Shown piece by piece: positions 19,863 to 29,292 of a stretch of 61,713 nt of DNA (position 1 is its first letter; the number at the start of each line of letters is the position of its first letter). This DNA comes from Clostridia bacterium (GTDB lineage: Bacteria > Bacillota > Clostridia > Oscillospirales > CAG-272). Location of the stretch: contig JAFXKD010000008.1 in assembly GCA_017531925.1 (NCBI GenBank), positions 1 through 61,713 on the forward strand. The letters are read 5' to 3'. The position numbers were made by a program, and so were the translations under genes. The notes beneath the pieces are model-generated. The model made no database searches. It was given only the letters and a program-made list of their open reading frames with translations, and was not told the origin of the DNA.

Positions 19863-20813
19863 TTATCCTTTAATTCCGCTGCTGGACATACCTTCAATGA
19901 TCTTATCCTGAGCAATTATATACATTACCAATACCGGCAGCAAGCAGATAACACCGCCCGCCAACGCCGTACCGATTAAGTTACTTGTTTTGGAGTTGTT
20001 GATAATATAAGCCATACCGACCTGTAAGGTCCACAGATCCGTGTCCTTTGCTCCATACAGCATCTGAGGCCAGATAAGATCGTTCCATCCGCCCATAAAT
20101 CCGAATAGTCCCTGAACGAATAAAACATTTTTTCCCAAAGGCAATACTATCTTATAAAATATCTTAAAGTTGCTGTAGCCGTCCATCTTGGCGGATTCGA
20201 TCAGATCCTTCGGTATCGATTCAAAGAAGGTCTTTATCAGATACATTCCATATACTCCTCCAAGACCGGGAATGATCAAAGCCAATAGCGATCTGTTGAG
20301 TCCCATAGAATATACCATGGACTGATTACCAACGGATGTGGCAGCTCCCGGAATGACCATTGAGGCTATTATGGCAGCAAACAGTAAATCCCTGTATCTA
20401 AAATCTATAAACGTAAAGGCATATGCTGCCAATGACGCTACAAGCAAATACAGCAATGTGCCGCCAATAGCACTGAAGCAGCTGTTCAACAGCCAAGTTC
20501 CTATTTTATAATCCTGAACAGCATTTACCTGTCCAATTCCCTCGGGAAGCTTTCCCATCAAAAGCATCTCATAGTTTTCCAATGTATAACCGCTATGGGG
20601 GTAAAACAGCTCCTTGGGATACAGTATTGTATCGGTAAAGCCTCTGAAAGAACCGAAGAACATAATAATAAACGGTGAAATCCACATTATGCAAAACAGG
20701 AGCAAAAATACAAATGATGCTATCTTACCAATATTAACTTTTCTCTTTTCATTGAATTCTTTCTTTTTACGAAAGCCAATGTATTGTTCTAATGTTATCT
20801 GATTTCGTGCCAT
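19863..20813 (-). CDS. Carbohydrate ABC transporter permease (MalG/LacG type)
   Basis: A 316-residue inner-membrane protein with six predicted helices (for example 30-52, 120-142, 155-175, 280-300). The EAA loop that docks the ATPase is LIESAKMDGYSNF followed by IVLP. This is the second CUT1 permease. It overlaps the end of the partner permease gene by 19 bases, so the two are translationally coupled. Confidence 0.92.
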   Translation of the reverse strand: MARNQITLEQYIGFRKKKEFNEKRKVNIGKIASFVFLLLFCIMWISPFIIMFFGSFRGFTDTILYPKELFYPHSGYTLENYEMLLMGKLPEGIGQVNAVQDYKIGTWLLNSCFSAIGGTLLYLLVASLAAYAFTFIDFRYRDLLFAAIIASMVIPGAATSVGNQSMVYSMGLNRSLLALIIPGLGGVYGMYLIKTFFESIPKDLIESAKMDGYSNFKIFYKIVLPLGKNVLFVQGLFGFMGGWNDLIWPQMLYGAKDTDLWTLQVGMAYIINNSKTSNLIGTALAGGVICLLPVLVMYIIAQDKIIEGMSSSGIKG

Positions 20814-21862
20814 TTGTTGTATGCCTCCGAGATTTTTGTGCCCGTTTTCTTTTCGCGAGTTAAATACATTTGAATACCGGATATGATACCGGCAAAGAGT
20901 GCATATACTAAGCTTGCCGCAGCACCTAAACCGTACAAGCTGGATTTAAACTGCAGGTTGTTTGCAACTATATCCTGAATGAAATACATCAAAGTAGATG
21001 TTTGTCCACCGGCAGGCATACTGGCTATAGCGGCAATTGAAGGACCGCCGCTGGACAAAACATAGTTCTGACCGTAAAGACCGAGATATCCCAGGATCGT
21101 TGTGAACAAGCATAAAACCAACTGAGGCTTTATTCCGGGAATAGTCACGTTCATTATCTTGCGGAAGGATGAACAACCGTCTATATCAGCGGCCTCATAA
21201 AGATGCCTCGGAACGTTCTGAAGTCCCGCACTGAGAATAATGAAGTTTCCGCCCCAGCCGCCCCATAAGCACATCAGGAATATGGGGATCCACGCATATG
21301 AAATATCAACGGTTTGTCCGAAAAGATCAAACGAAAACCACGTATCGATAAACCATTTGATCTCAACTCCAAAAAATTCAGCCAATAAGCCGTTCTGCGA
21401 TTTGGGCAAGAACAGCAAGGTGAATATTGTGCCCGCAGCCGTTAGCGGAACGATTGAGGGCATATAGATCAAGGCTCTGAAGAGCTTGAATCCGGGCGGT
21501 TTCTTATTGACCAATATTGCTAACGACAAAGGCAATAGGATCGCAATTGGAATCATTATTACCGAAAACATTACAGTATGTACAAAAGCAAGCCAAAAGC
21601 TATTGTAAACACCGGGCATGAATGTTTTATCAAAAAGCATTCTGAACCAAGCAAAATCATTGAAGGTCTCTACGCCCGGTTTTCCATACTGAAAGTTTGT
21701 AAGAGAAATGTAAACCCCATAAAACAGGGGTATTACAAAAAACACTATAAATGACAGCAAATATGGCAATAAAAATATGGCGGTCACTCCATATTTTCTT
21801 AATGATCCTATTCGTTTAGACCTTTGCTTAGCATATTCTTCTAAAACGATAGTTCTCTCCAT
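20795..21862 (-). CDS. Carbohydrate ABC transporter permease (MalF/LacF type)
   Basis: A 355-residue membrane protein with an N-terminal cytoplasmic tail rich in Arg/Lys, then six helices. The EAA motif is LYEAADIDGCSSF followed by TIPGI. It pairs with the permease at 19863 to form the channel of a CUT1 importer for oligosaccharides. The gene begins 10 bases after the binding-protein gene. Confidence 0.92.
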   Translation of the reverse strand: MERTIVLEEYAKQRSKRIGSLRKYGVTAIFLLPYLLSFIVFFVIPLFYGVYISLTNFQYGKPGVETFNDFAWFRMLFDKTFMPGVYNSFWLAFVHTVMFSVIMIPIAILLPLSLAILVNKKPPGFKLFRALIYMPSIVPLTAAGTIFTLLFLPKSQNGLLAEFFGVEIKWFIDTWFSFDLFGQTVDISYAWIPIFLMCLWGGWGGNFIILSAGLQNVPRHLYEAADIDGCSSFRKIMNVTIPGIKPQLVLCLFTTILGYLGLYGQNYVLSSGGPSIAAIASMPAGGQTSTLMYFIQDIVANNLQFKSSLYGLGAAASLVYALFAGIISGIQMYLTREKKTGTKISEAYNKWHEIR

Positions 21863-21872
21863 AGATAAGTTC

Positions 21873-23480
21873 CTACTTTATACCTAATTTCAACAAATTC
21901 AATGCTTCTTGAGTTGACTGCGCAACCGTTTGAACAAGCTCTTTTGCCATATCCACCGTGCAACCATCACCGGATAAGTACTGTGCCTGAACGCTTGTAA
22001 CAGCTGTGGTCAAACCATTGATCAGGGTTGTTGCGTAAGGAGTACTTTCGAGTGCGATAACGTCTGCGGGATCACCCATAGCTGTCAAAGTCATGCTCTT
22101 TGCTTCTGCTTCCTTATATTCAGCTGACTCGTAAACGTTTTTCCAAGCAGGAAGATGTCCTGACTCGCACCAATCAACAAGGTTGTACTCTCCATCACTG
22201 TTCTGACCCTGAGTGAGCCACTGTACGAAAATAAATGTTGCAGCTACCTTCTGCATGCTTGTTACCTTCTTAGTCAATGTGATAACGTGTCCGTTACCGT
22301 ACCACTTTGAAGCAGTGGATGCAGGTGCACTCTCAGATGCCATATAGTAAGGACGTGCAACCGCATAGGGCTTGGAGTATATGGGATCATTTGCATCCTC
22401 TTCAGTAACTCCCTTTTCACCCGCTTTGGTAAGCTCCTTGTTGTTCCACAAAACATCGTACGTATTTGCTGACTGCCAAGGACCCTCGGAAAACATTACG
22501 AATTTGCCCTGGGGGAAGTCCGCTTCTTTACTTCCGTCACCGTACAGTCCGGAATTGAAGCGCTCTACCTTATCTGTAACGTATTTTACAAATCCTTCGT
22601 TGTTGTGGAACGCTACATTACCGCTTTCATCAAGAAGAGAGCCGCCATTTACATACAATGCGGTCAAGTGGTCGCTTTCCTCGTGGTGGTGGAAGCTGGG
22701 ATGGAAGTTTTCAACTGTAACAAGCGCAGTTGACGCCAACTTAGAGTTACCCGTCTTCAACTGATACCAGGAGTGATCCTGTCCCATATTGATGTTTCTT
22801 ACCCACAATTCGCCTGAATCGGACAATTTCTTAAGCTCTTCAAGCAGGGTGTTATACTCTTCGTATGACTTGGGATAGTAACGTGTATTTCCGTCAAATC
22901 CCAATCCGTTCTTTTTGATTATATCCTGTCTGATATGTGTAATATATCCGTGAGCATCGATCGGAACACCGTAATGCTGTTCGTTATACACTGTTGTTTT
23001 AACAATATTCTCATATGCTCCGGAGAAATCGATATCAACGCCCGTCTTGGTGATAAGCTCATCAAGGGGATAAAAATAGCCCTTCATCGCATACTCAATA
23101 TTCTTTTCGTTATGCATAAGACAGATGTCGGGGAAATTTGCAAAATCATTAGCATACGTAGTATCTAATGAGTTATAGTAGTCATAGTGACCAACATTAG
23201 TTACGTTGATCTCGATCATTCCTGCATATTCCCTGTTGAATTCCTTTACGAGATCCAACAATACTTCCTGGTCAGGCATACCGATAACGCTCCACAAATT
23301 AAGCTGGACGTTTTCAAGGTATTCAACGACGAATTCGCCGGTAGCTTCATCTCTGGGCAGATCGTCAACTATAGCATCAATACCCTGGGGCTGGGGAGGT
23401 CTGTTAGGACATCCGACCAAGGTGAAAACCATAGATGCTATCATCAACACGCTCAAAATTCTAACAAATCTTGTTTTCAT
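21873..23480 (-). CDS. Sugar-binding lipoprotein of the ABC importer
   Basis: A 535-residue extracellular solute-binding protein with lipobox LVGC and a long mature part typical of family 1 (CUT1) binding proteins: LNLWSVIGMPDQEVLLDLV near the N-terminus and EGPWQSANTYDVLW in the second lobe. It should hand an oligosaccharide to the permeases encoded downstream. No ligand can be read from sequence. Its stop codon is TAG. It is 15 bases from the RDD protein gene. Confidence 0.9.
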   Translation of the reverse strand: MKTRFVRILSVLMIASMVFTLVGCPNRPPQPQGIDAIVDDLPRDEATGEFVVEYLENVQLNLWSVIGMPDQEVLLDLVKEFNREYAGMIEINVTNVGHYDYYNSLDTTYANDFANFPDICLMHNEKNIEYAMKGYFYPLDELITKTGVDIDFSGAYENIVKTTVYNEQHYGVPIDAHGYITHIRQDIIKKNGLGFDGNTRYYPKSYEEYNTLLEELKKLSDSGELWVRNINMGQDHSWYQLKTGNSKLASTALVTVENFHPSFHHHEESDHLTALYVNGGSLLDESGNVAFHNNEGFVKYVTDKVERFNSGLYGDGSKEADFPQGKFVMFSEGPWQSANTYDVLWNNKELTKAGEKGVTEEDANDPIYSKPYAVARPYYMASESAPASTASKWYGNGHVITLTKKVTSMQKVAATFIFVQWLTQGQNSDGEYNLVDWCESGHLPAWKNVYESAEYKEAEAKSMTLTAMGDPADVIALESTPYATTLINGLTTAVTSVQAQYLSGDGCTVDMAKELVQTVAQSTQEALNLLKLGIK

Positions 23481-23495
23481 GATAAATCGCCTTTC

Positions 23496-24719
23496 TTAAT
23501 AATCTCTCCCATAATTTCTTTGCTCACGCTCACCCTCATCGACGAGGCTAACGTCCACAACGATCTCATTAAAGAGCAGATTCAATAAATTTTGCTTTTT
23601 TTCCGTAAATAGCCCAATAATACTAACTACGGCATCAACACCGAGTATAATCAGTATTATAAGCGCTAACGATATACCGCTATCAACGGTTATCGGTACA
23701 AACATTGCCTCGTAGCTTCCGTTAAACGGGGCAAACAAATATAAAATAAACACTATCGGAATAAATCCGACACAAGCGCAGACGGTTTTGATCAAAGGCA
23801 CATACGCATTGATCTTATCTCCCTCTGCCTTTATCACACCTAATCCAAGCAATTTATAGCCCACTGTTTTTCCGTCCTTGAACAGATATCTCGGTATCAG
23901 TAAAACTATAAAGCAAGCGATAAATATGGATATCAACAGAGTGATATTGGTATATCTTGCTTCTGCGGAATATGCTTCCATATAATCCCTGTAATGAGTC
24001 GAATAATACGGCTCACTTTTCAAGATGGACTCCTCTGCCTCCTCAAGCATATTGGAATACCCGTTATAGTATGAAGTATAATACGTAGCTCCCGTCTGAC
24101 CTATACTGTCTGTTTCATCGATGAATAAGTAATGAAACAAATAATAAGCTACCTGTGTATTCAGCACGGGCATATCGGAAATTTCTCTATTAAAAGAAAA
24201 CATAAAGGACGCATCGTCACCAAACGAGCGTCTGTATATTTCAAACAGATCGCCCTTGGGCTCTATTCCTAAGCCCGTATTCTCTTTTAAATATCGGGTA
24301 TAGAAATAGGCAATGTTATCATTTTCCAAGGAATGCGTACCGTTTACTGTAACATCATGGCCGGGAAAAAACTCAAAATCGGGCTGCTGATTATTTCCGA
24401 AAACTTCATAAGATAAGCAGATCGCTCTGTAAAGGTTCTTCAACACGATCACATCGGTCGTTACCCTTCTTCCGTCAACATACTCCACGATATGAGTTTC
24501 TTCCGTCCATTTCTCGTAATAGGAGATCTCCTCCTCAAGCTTTGCGGCAGCATCGTTATAAAACGTGCTGTTTACAGTCAGCTGAAGAAGTCCTGCAAAT
24601 ATAAGCTCCGCAACTATAGCGACCAATATCAGATCCACCACGCAAGAAACAAAGCGTTTACTCATCCTTGCGGGTAGTGATTTTTTTAATCTGTCTATAT
24701 TGGAACTAAATATCTTCAC
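23496..24719 (-). CDS. RDD-family membrane protein
   Basis: A 407-residue protein with a hydrophobic helix near 30-50, a long extracytoplasmic stretch (about 55-255) and further helices at about 258-280, 300-330 and 340-370. ARMSKRFVSCVVDLILV and YKLLGLGVIKAEGDK fit the RDD domain split around the extra loop. RDD proteins are poorly understood; some act in ion transport or as membrane chaperones of transport systems. Its position between the first lipoprotein and the importer binding protein suggests an accessory role in this importer. The large internal loop is unusual for the family. Function is uncertain. Confidence 0.65.
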   Translation of the reverse strand: MKIFSSNIDRLKKSLPARMSKRFVSCVVDLILVAIVAELIFAGLLQLTVNSTFYNDAAAKLEEEISYYEKWTEETHIVEYVDGRRVTTDVIVLKNLYRAICLSYEVFGNNQQPDFEFFPGHDVTVNGTHSLENDNIAYFYTRYLKENTGLGIEPKGDLFEIYRRSFGDDASFMFSFNREISDMPVLNTQVAYYLFHYLFIDETDSIGQTGATYYTSYYNGYSNMLEEAEESILKSEPYYSTHYRDYMEAYSAEARYTNITLLISIFIACFIVLLIPRYLFKDGKTVGYKLLGLGVIKAEGDKINAYVPLIKTVCACVGFIPIVFILYLFAPFNGSYEAMFVPITVDSGISLALIILIILGVDAVVSIIGLFTEKKQNLLNLLFNEIVVDVSLVDEGEREQRNYGRDY

Positions 24720-24721
24720 TA

Positions 24722-25771
24722 TCAGTCATTCTCGTCGTCGAGGAATCCGCAATATACAGGGGTCTCGGGACATTTAGCAAGCACCTCTGCCTCGTCAGCA
24801 GTCGCCTTGTAATTTGCATATGTTGCATCACAGTTGAAGTGGAAGAAGCCTACGTGGCTTGCTACGGGTGTTTCGCCGTTGTAAAGGATGTCAAGATCCT
24901 TGCTGAGCTGGAAGGATCCTGCGTAATTACCGTTAACGTAAACGTGGAAATCCATACCGTTGCGAGCAACGCCAAGCTTAAAGGTTGTTCCGTACGTTAT
25001 CTTTGAATCACCTGTATTCCATGCATAGTCGTGATGTCTTGCCAAGTTATCGGGAATATTAGGCTCCCACGCCCAGTGGTTACCTTCGCTAACTTCACAA
25101 ACACCAAATTCATTCCACTCGCTGCCAAGTCCAACTGTAGCATTAAGGAAAAATGCAACCATAGTTTCCTTTTCTCTGGAGTTCTTACCGGATGCTACGA
25201 TACCGATCTTGGGCCACTGGTCATCATTTGTAACCTTGTGGATGGTGATGTCGGTTTCAACGTACCACTTATCAGAAAAGATATCAGCGATGTAATAGAA
25301 GTTTGTAAGACCGGAGCTTGTTCTGAAGGATCCTGTTCCCGTCTGTTCATCCCATTCGTTGCTGAAATCATCCTCAGAGGGGATCATAGTAATATCTCTG
25401 TCAATAAATACTCTTGCAACAACGATCTCGAATGAGCAGGATTTTGTTTGATCCACATTGGAAGTAACTGTAATTGTAGCAGTACCGGAAGCAAGTGCTT
25501 CTGCTCTCTTACCGTTGATAGCAACTATCTCGGGATTGCTAGACTCGTATGTACAAGCTCTCTGAGCAGCGCTCAAAGCAGCTGTACCCTTTATCTTGTA
25601 CATATTTGTCAACAAAACTGTTTCACCGATCTTCAATGTTGTTGAAGGCTCGGTTGCTGTTAAGGATTCAATGATAGTTTCGGGCTCTTCCTCGGGCAGG
25701 CAAGCTGTTACCGTCAGACAAAGAATGCAAGCCAAAAGACCTAAAGCCAATAATCTGATTGTTTTTTTCAT
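24722..25771 (-). CDS. Surface lipoprotein, Big_2 domain plus concanavalin-like domain
   Basis: A 349-residue lipoprotein with lipobox TVTAC. After the lipid anchor, residues ~40-125 form a Big_2 Ig-like domain (YESSNPEIVAINGKRAEALASG). Residues ~150-335 form a beta-sandwich like those of DUF1080/LamG-type proteins, with repeated tryptophans and FHVYVNGNYAGSFQ. It is the first gene of the leftward cluster, 190 bases after the predicted promoter, so it may capture the glycan at the cell surface before cleavage. The start at 25771 has only a weak Shine-Dalgarno, but an in-frame stop just upstream excludes an earlier start. Confidence 0.75.
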   Translation of the reverse strand: MKKTIRLLALGLLACILCLTVTACLPEEEPETIIESLTATEPSTTLKIGETVLLTNMYKIKGTAALSAAQRACTYESSNPEIVAINGKRAEALASGTATITVTSNVDQTKSCSFEIVVARVFIDRDITMIPSEDDFSNEWDEQTGTGSFRTSSGLTNFYYIADIFSDKWYVETDITIHKVTNDDQWPKIGIVASGKNSREKETMVAFFLNATVGLGSEWNEFGVCEVSEGNHWAWEPNIPDNLARHHDYAWNTGDSKITYGTTFKLGVARNGMDFHVYVNGNYAGSFQLSKDLDILYNGETPVASHVGFFHFNCDATYANYKATADEAEVLAKCPETPVYCGFLDDEND

Positions 25772-25963
25772 AATCTTTCATAATAACCAATTGTACTTTT
25801 GATTATTAATTCTCCTTTTCATAATATATTTTACTGCGAGTACAACACAGTGTTTTGATAAGTGTACACGTAAAGCACCGAAGCTATCCACTGTCATTTT
25901 TTATTACAGTTACATAGTCTATCCATACGTTTTTTCAAAGCTTTACAGATATACATTTATACA

Positions 25964-25992
25964 TATATATTGTATCACAAATCATTTTTCAA
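25964..25992 (-). promoter_or_regulatory. Likely promoter of the leftward glycan cluster
   Basis: Minus-strand TTGAAA (25987-25992), 17-base spacer, TATATA (25964-25969). It lies about 190 bases before the first lipoprotein gene, in the 406-base divergent region shared with the AraC gene. The leader between promoter and gene holds no convincing hairpin or frame. Other AT-rich -10 candidates exist, so the exact start is uncertain. Confidence 0.5.
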
Positions 25993-26115
25993 AAAAACCT
26001 AATACATTACACAAATTGGGTGTAATATATTCTACTTTTTGAGCCATTTTTTCTAATTTGTATAATATTTGCTCGCTTTTTTGTATATTTTATACAACTT
26101 TTTTCGTTTTATGGG

Positions 26116-26144
26116 TTTACAAAACAATTAAGATGTGTTAGAAT
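26116..26144 (+). promoter_or_regulatory. Promoter of the AraC-type regulator
   Basis: TTTACA (26116-26121), 17-base spacer, TAGAAT (26139-26144). The predicted start lies about 25 bases before the ribosome site AGGAGG (26165-26170) and 28 bases or so before the ATG at 26178, a normal short leader. Confidence 0.65.
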
Positions 26145-26177
26145 ATATACACATTGATACCGAGAGGAGGCATATTA

Positions 26178-27029
26178 ATGTACATCAGTGCGTGGGGCGA
26201 AGAAATTGTAATAGAAAATACCCTTGGCAGCGATTATCTTGAAGTTATCATGGCGGGAATTACCCATCCAAATCCTACCTATCGAATTATGCACAACATC
26301 TCCGACGAGTTTCCTTACGATTATTACGTTTTCGAGTATGTTGTCAGCGGAACGGGATATATAGAAACACCGGCAAAAAAATATATGGTAAGGGGCGGCG
26401 ACTTTTATTTTTTAAACAGACAGCGTTATCATATCTACTATGCGGACCCTAAAGATCCTTATGAAAAGTTGTTTATAGTATTAAAGGGCAGTTTTGTGGA
26501 TTTTCTGGTGTCGCATCACCTGCAGAACGATAGCGTTTACATCAAAAAATGTAATGTTCACGGCTTGATGGTGCATATGATCAATCTCTTAAACCGAGAC
26601 GGTCCCATCAATTATGATAAGCTTGCGGTTTCTATACTTGAGCTGTTTCAACAAGCCTTCCCTTCTCCGTATCAGATCCAACCCGCTATAAATCGCGTTC
26701 CGGAAATGATAAAGAATTATATCGACACTCACATCACGGAAAAGATCACGCTGGATGATATAAGCAACGATCTGTATATAAGCAAATCGTACATCGAAAG
26801 AGTATTCAAGAACGAATACAATCAGACCCCCATGGCTTATTGCATAAATCAGAAGATCTCACAGGTCGCTTCAATGCTTGTAACCACGAACTATTCCCTC
26901 TCCCATATTGCACAGCAATTCAGCTTTTCAGATGTTAAGTATATGTCAAAGACCTTCAAGAAGATCAAAGGCAAGACCCCTATGGAATATAAAAGAGATG
27001 AGCTTGCAAAAAATCAGATAGTTGAATGA
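26178..27029 (+). CDS. AraC/XylS-family transcription regulator
   Basis: A 283-residue protein. The N-terminal half is a cupin-like sensor (YYVFEYVVSGTGYIETP, VRGGDFYFLNRQRYHIYY), the usual place for sugar binding. The C-terminal ~100 residues carry two helix-turn-helix units: ITLDDISNDLYISKSYIERV and YSLSHIAQQFSFSDVKYMS, ending in the family signature KKIKGKTPMEY. The ATG at 26178 is chosen because AGGAGG sits 7 bases ahead; a TTG further upstream has no such site. It is divergent from the large glycan cluster, the classic arrangement for an activator responding to the imported sugar. Confidence 0.9.
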   Translation: MYISAWGEEIVIENTLGSDYLEVIMAGITHPNPTYRIMHNISDEFPYDYYVFEYVVSGTGYIETPAKKYMVRGGDFYFLNRQRYHIYYADPKDPYEKLFIVLKGSFVDFLVSHHLQNDSVYIKKCNVHGLMVHMINLLNRDGPINYDKLAVSILELFQQAFPSPYQIQPAINRVPEMIKNYIDTHITEKITLDDISNDLYISKSYIERVFKNEYNQTPMAYCINQKISQVASMLVTTNYSLSHIAQQFSFSDVKYMSKTFKKIKGKTPMEYKRDELAKNQIVE

Positions 27030-27155
27030 CTTTTGCTCGTGATTTTCAAATTTATCCCATCTGTAAATGATCTGATAAAGCCCTCGGTTAATCTATAAGA
27101 GCAGAAAGACGGCGGCAAAACGCGCTTTCTCCTTAACCATACCATTAATAAAAAA

Positions 27156-27193
27156 GCGAATGAGCGCAAGCAACAGCTTTGCAGCTGATTCGC
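27156..27193 (+). other. Hairpin in the leader of the DUF4886 gene
   Basis: Arms GCGAAT (27156-27161) and ATTCGC (27188-27193) enclose a smaller imperfect stem (GCAA with TTGC). The structure ends one base before the GGAAAGG ribosome site. It might influence translation start. No T run follows, so it is not a terminator. The rest of the 182-base gap 27030-27211 shows no clear promoter. Confidence 0.35.
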
Positions 27194-27211
27194 GGAAAGG
27201 TCTATAAGAAA

Positions 27212-29194
27212 ATGAAAAGGAAAACATTTATCATTCTATTGGTTCTCACAGTCTCCATTGTTCTCACGGCATGCCCGTTTATCTTGCCGGATGATCCCAC
27301 CCGTCCGATAGACCCAAGCACGGTAAAGAGCATTACCCTTTCGGGAGCAAAAACAAGCTTTGCCTTTGGTGAAAGCTTCAGCTCCGAAGGTCTGGTCGTC
27401 ACGGCAACGATGAAGGATGGCACAAGCAAAGCTTTGAGAAGCATCGACTACAAGATTACAAGCGAGGATTTCAACCCTATGAAGGTCGGCAATTATCAGG
27501 CAGTGGTCAGTATAGAAGGCTCGGATATCTCCGAGAGCTACGAAGTTACTGTTGAACCTGCGAACAGACTTAAGGTACTTATGATAGGCAACTCTTACGC
27601 GGACGATACGATCAATTACGCATACGAGATTGCAAAAAATGCCGGGATCCCTGCAGAGAATATTTTAATAGCTGACATCTCTATTCCCAGCTGTTCATTA
27701 GATACACATTGGAACAACGCTCTGAAAAATACCGCTGCATATCGCTTCGGCTTGGAAAAAGAAGGCTATTTCGACGGCACCTCCTATACTAACTGGACGA
27801 TGGAAGATGCTATTATGTACGCAGATTGGGATTTTATTACCCTTCAGCAAAACAGCGGTAATAGCGGCAATCCCGGCTCATACGGCAATTTGCAGAAGCT
27901 GATGGATTATATTTTAGACGTTGCCACGGATACGGTGGTAAATCCCAATGCTAATCCCAATGTAAAGCTCGTTTGGCACCAGACATGGGCATACGCTCAA
28001 ACCTCTGCAAATGAAGGTTTTCCCGCCTACGACTATAACCAGATGACGATGTACGATGCGATCAGGTCTTGCTTGCAGACACATATCCTGAACAAGGAAT
28101 TTGCCGCCATAATTCCCAACGGCACTGCGATCCAGAACGCAAGGACATCATTTATAGGCGACAATCTTACACGTGATAAGTGGGATCACCTCTCTGAAGA
28201 CGCAGGTAGGTATATCGCCGCTATGGGCCTTGTGGGCACACTTACAGGAAGAGATATGACTAAGATAACGTGGAAGCCTATGGATAGCGGATTCAATTTC
28301 TATCTCAGTGACGCTATGATTCAGGTATGTAAGGAAAGCTGGGCAAATGCTATGGCTTCTCCTTATGATATTACAGCATCCAAATATACAAAGGATCCCG
28401 ACTCAAACGAACCCGATCTTTCCGATATCCTCGAAGGTACAGGCACGGAAAGCGATCCCTATCTTATTCAAAGCGCGGAAGATATGCGAGCGCTCTCCGA
28501 GTTCACAAAGGGAAAGAGCTTTGGAAACAGCAATATGTATTTCAAGCTCACAGCAGATATAGACCTCGGTACAGAAAGCTGGCAGCCCATATGCTCATCC
28601 GCAAATACAGGTTGGGTAGAAACAGCAAATAGCTTTAATGCAAACTTCGACGGCAACGGAAAAACGATCACCTTTGTAGGCAATTATACAGGAGACGTGT
28701 GGGCAAAGGGATTGTTCAGCGCAGTAGGCGGATACATTCACGACCTTACGCTTAGGGGTAGCATAACCACCGAATGCGGTCGCGTAGGTTCCCTTGCAAG
28801 TATGGCTATGACCAACGCAAGAATTGAAAACATAACCTCTTACGTAAATATCACCGCGCAGAAAAATGAGGTCGGCGGTATAATCGGATATATAGCAGCA
28901 CCGAACGTTACTCTTACAAATTGCATCAATCACGGCAATATCTCAGCTCGTCAGCTTGTAGGCGGTATAGTCGGCGGAACTTGGCAGAACGTCACATATA
29001 CAGATTGCGTAAATCACGGAAATATTACTGCCAGTGAAATCAGAGTTGGCGGTATCGTGGGCGAAAAATTTGCAGTAGCTACCCTTAATAACTGTTCAAA
29101 TTACGGTACAGTATGCGCAGGCGAAACCGTTGCAACAACGGAATCCGGCACTGCTGATAAATATGCCGGCACTCTCTATGGACAGCCCAAATGA
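27212..29194 (+). CDS. Secreted DUF4886 (SGNH-hydrolase-like) lipoprotein with GLUG repeats
   Basis: 660 residues from the ATG at 27212, 11 bases after GGAAAGG. It has a lipobox (LTAC), an Ig-like Big_3-type domain (SFAFGESFSSEGLVVTATM), then a hydrolase domain starting VLMIGNSYADDTINYAYE, where the Ser of GNS is the expected nucleophile and DHLSEDAGRY the C-terminal Asp/His block. WDFITLQQNSGNSG resembles the family's second conserved block. Residues ~410-640 carry a GLUG-type beta-helix (GGIIGYIAAPN, GGIVGGTWQN, GGIVGEKFA) much like that in the giant phosphoesterase lipoprotein. Likely an extracellular carbohydrate or peptidoglycan esterase; substrate unknown. It is the only secreted enzyme of the region on the plus strand. 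Confidence 0.8.
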   Translation: MKRKTFIILLVLTVSIVLTACPFILPDDPTRPIDPSTVKSITLSGAKTSFAFGESFSSEGLVVTATMKDGTSKALRSIDYKITSEDFNPMKVGNYQAVVSIEGSDISESYEVTVEPANRLKVLMIGNSYADDTINYAYEIAKNAGIPAENILIADISIPSCSLDTHWNNALKNTAAYRFGLEKEGYFDGTSYTNWTMEDAIMYADWDFITLQQNSGNSGNPGSYGNLQKLMDYILDVATDTVVNPNANPNVKLVWHQTWAYAQTSANEGFPAYDYNQMTMYDAIRSCLQTHILNKEFAAIIPNGTAIQNARTSFIGDNLTRDKWDHLSEDAGRYIAAMGLVGTLTGRDMTKITWKPMDSGFNFYLSDAMIQVCKESWANAMASPYDITASKYTKDPDSNEPDLSDILEGTGTESDPYLIQSAEDMRALSEFTKGKSFGNSNMYFKLTADIDLGTESWQPICSSANTGWVETANSFNANFDGNGKTITFVGNYTGDVWAKGLFSAVGGYIHDLTLRGSITTECGRVGSLASMAMTNARIENITSYVNITAQKNEVGGIIGYIAAPNVTLTNCINHGNISARQLVGGIVGGTWQNVTYTDCVNHGNITASEIRVGGIVGEKFAVATLNNCSNYGTVCAGETVATTESGTADKYAGTLYGQPK

Positions 29195-29224
29195 TCTATA
29201 AAACAAACATATAAATTAAAAAGC

Positions 29225-29253
29225 GTCGGCGCGGTGAGATCCACCGCGCCGAC
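29225..29253. terminator. Bidirectional terminator
   Basis: A 12-bp GC-rich stem, 29225-29236 with 29242-29253, and a 5-base loop. On the plus strand ATTTTAG follows; on the minus strand GCTTTTTAATTT follows. It separates the convergent DUF4886 and Cys-rich lipoprotein genes. A second small stem (AAACTG/CAGTTT, ~29263-29281) sits just beyond. Confidence 0.85.
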
Positions 29254-29292
29254 ATTTTAGTTTAAACTGCTAAAACAGTTTATCGGTCTATA

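Noticed and set aside
26154-26177. TTG start eight codons upstream for the first AraC regulator
   Set aside because: The AGGAGG at 26165-26170 lies inside that extension and is correctly spaced for ATG 26178.
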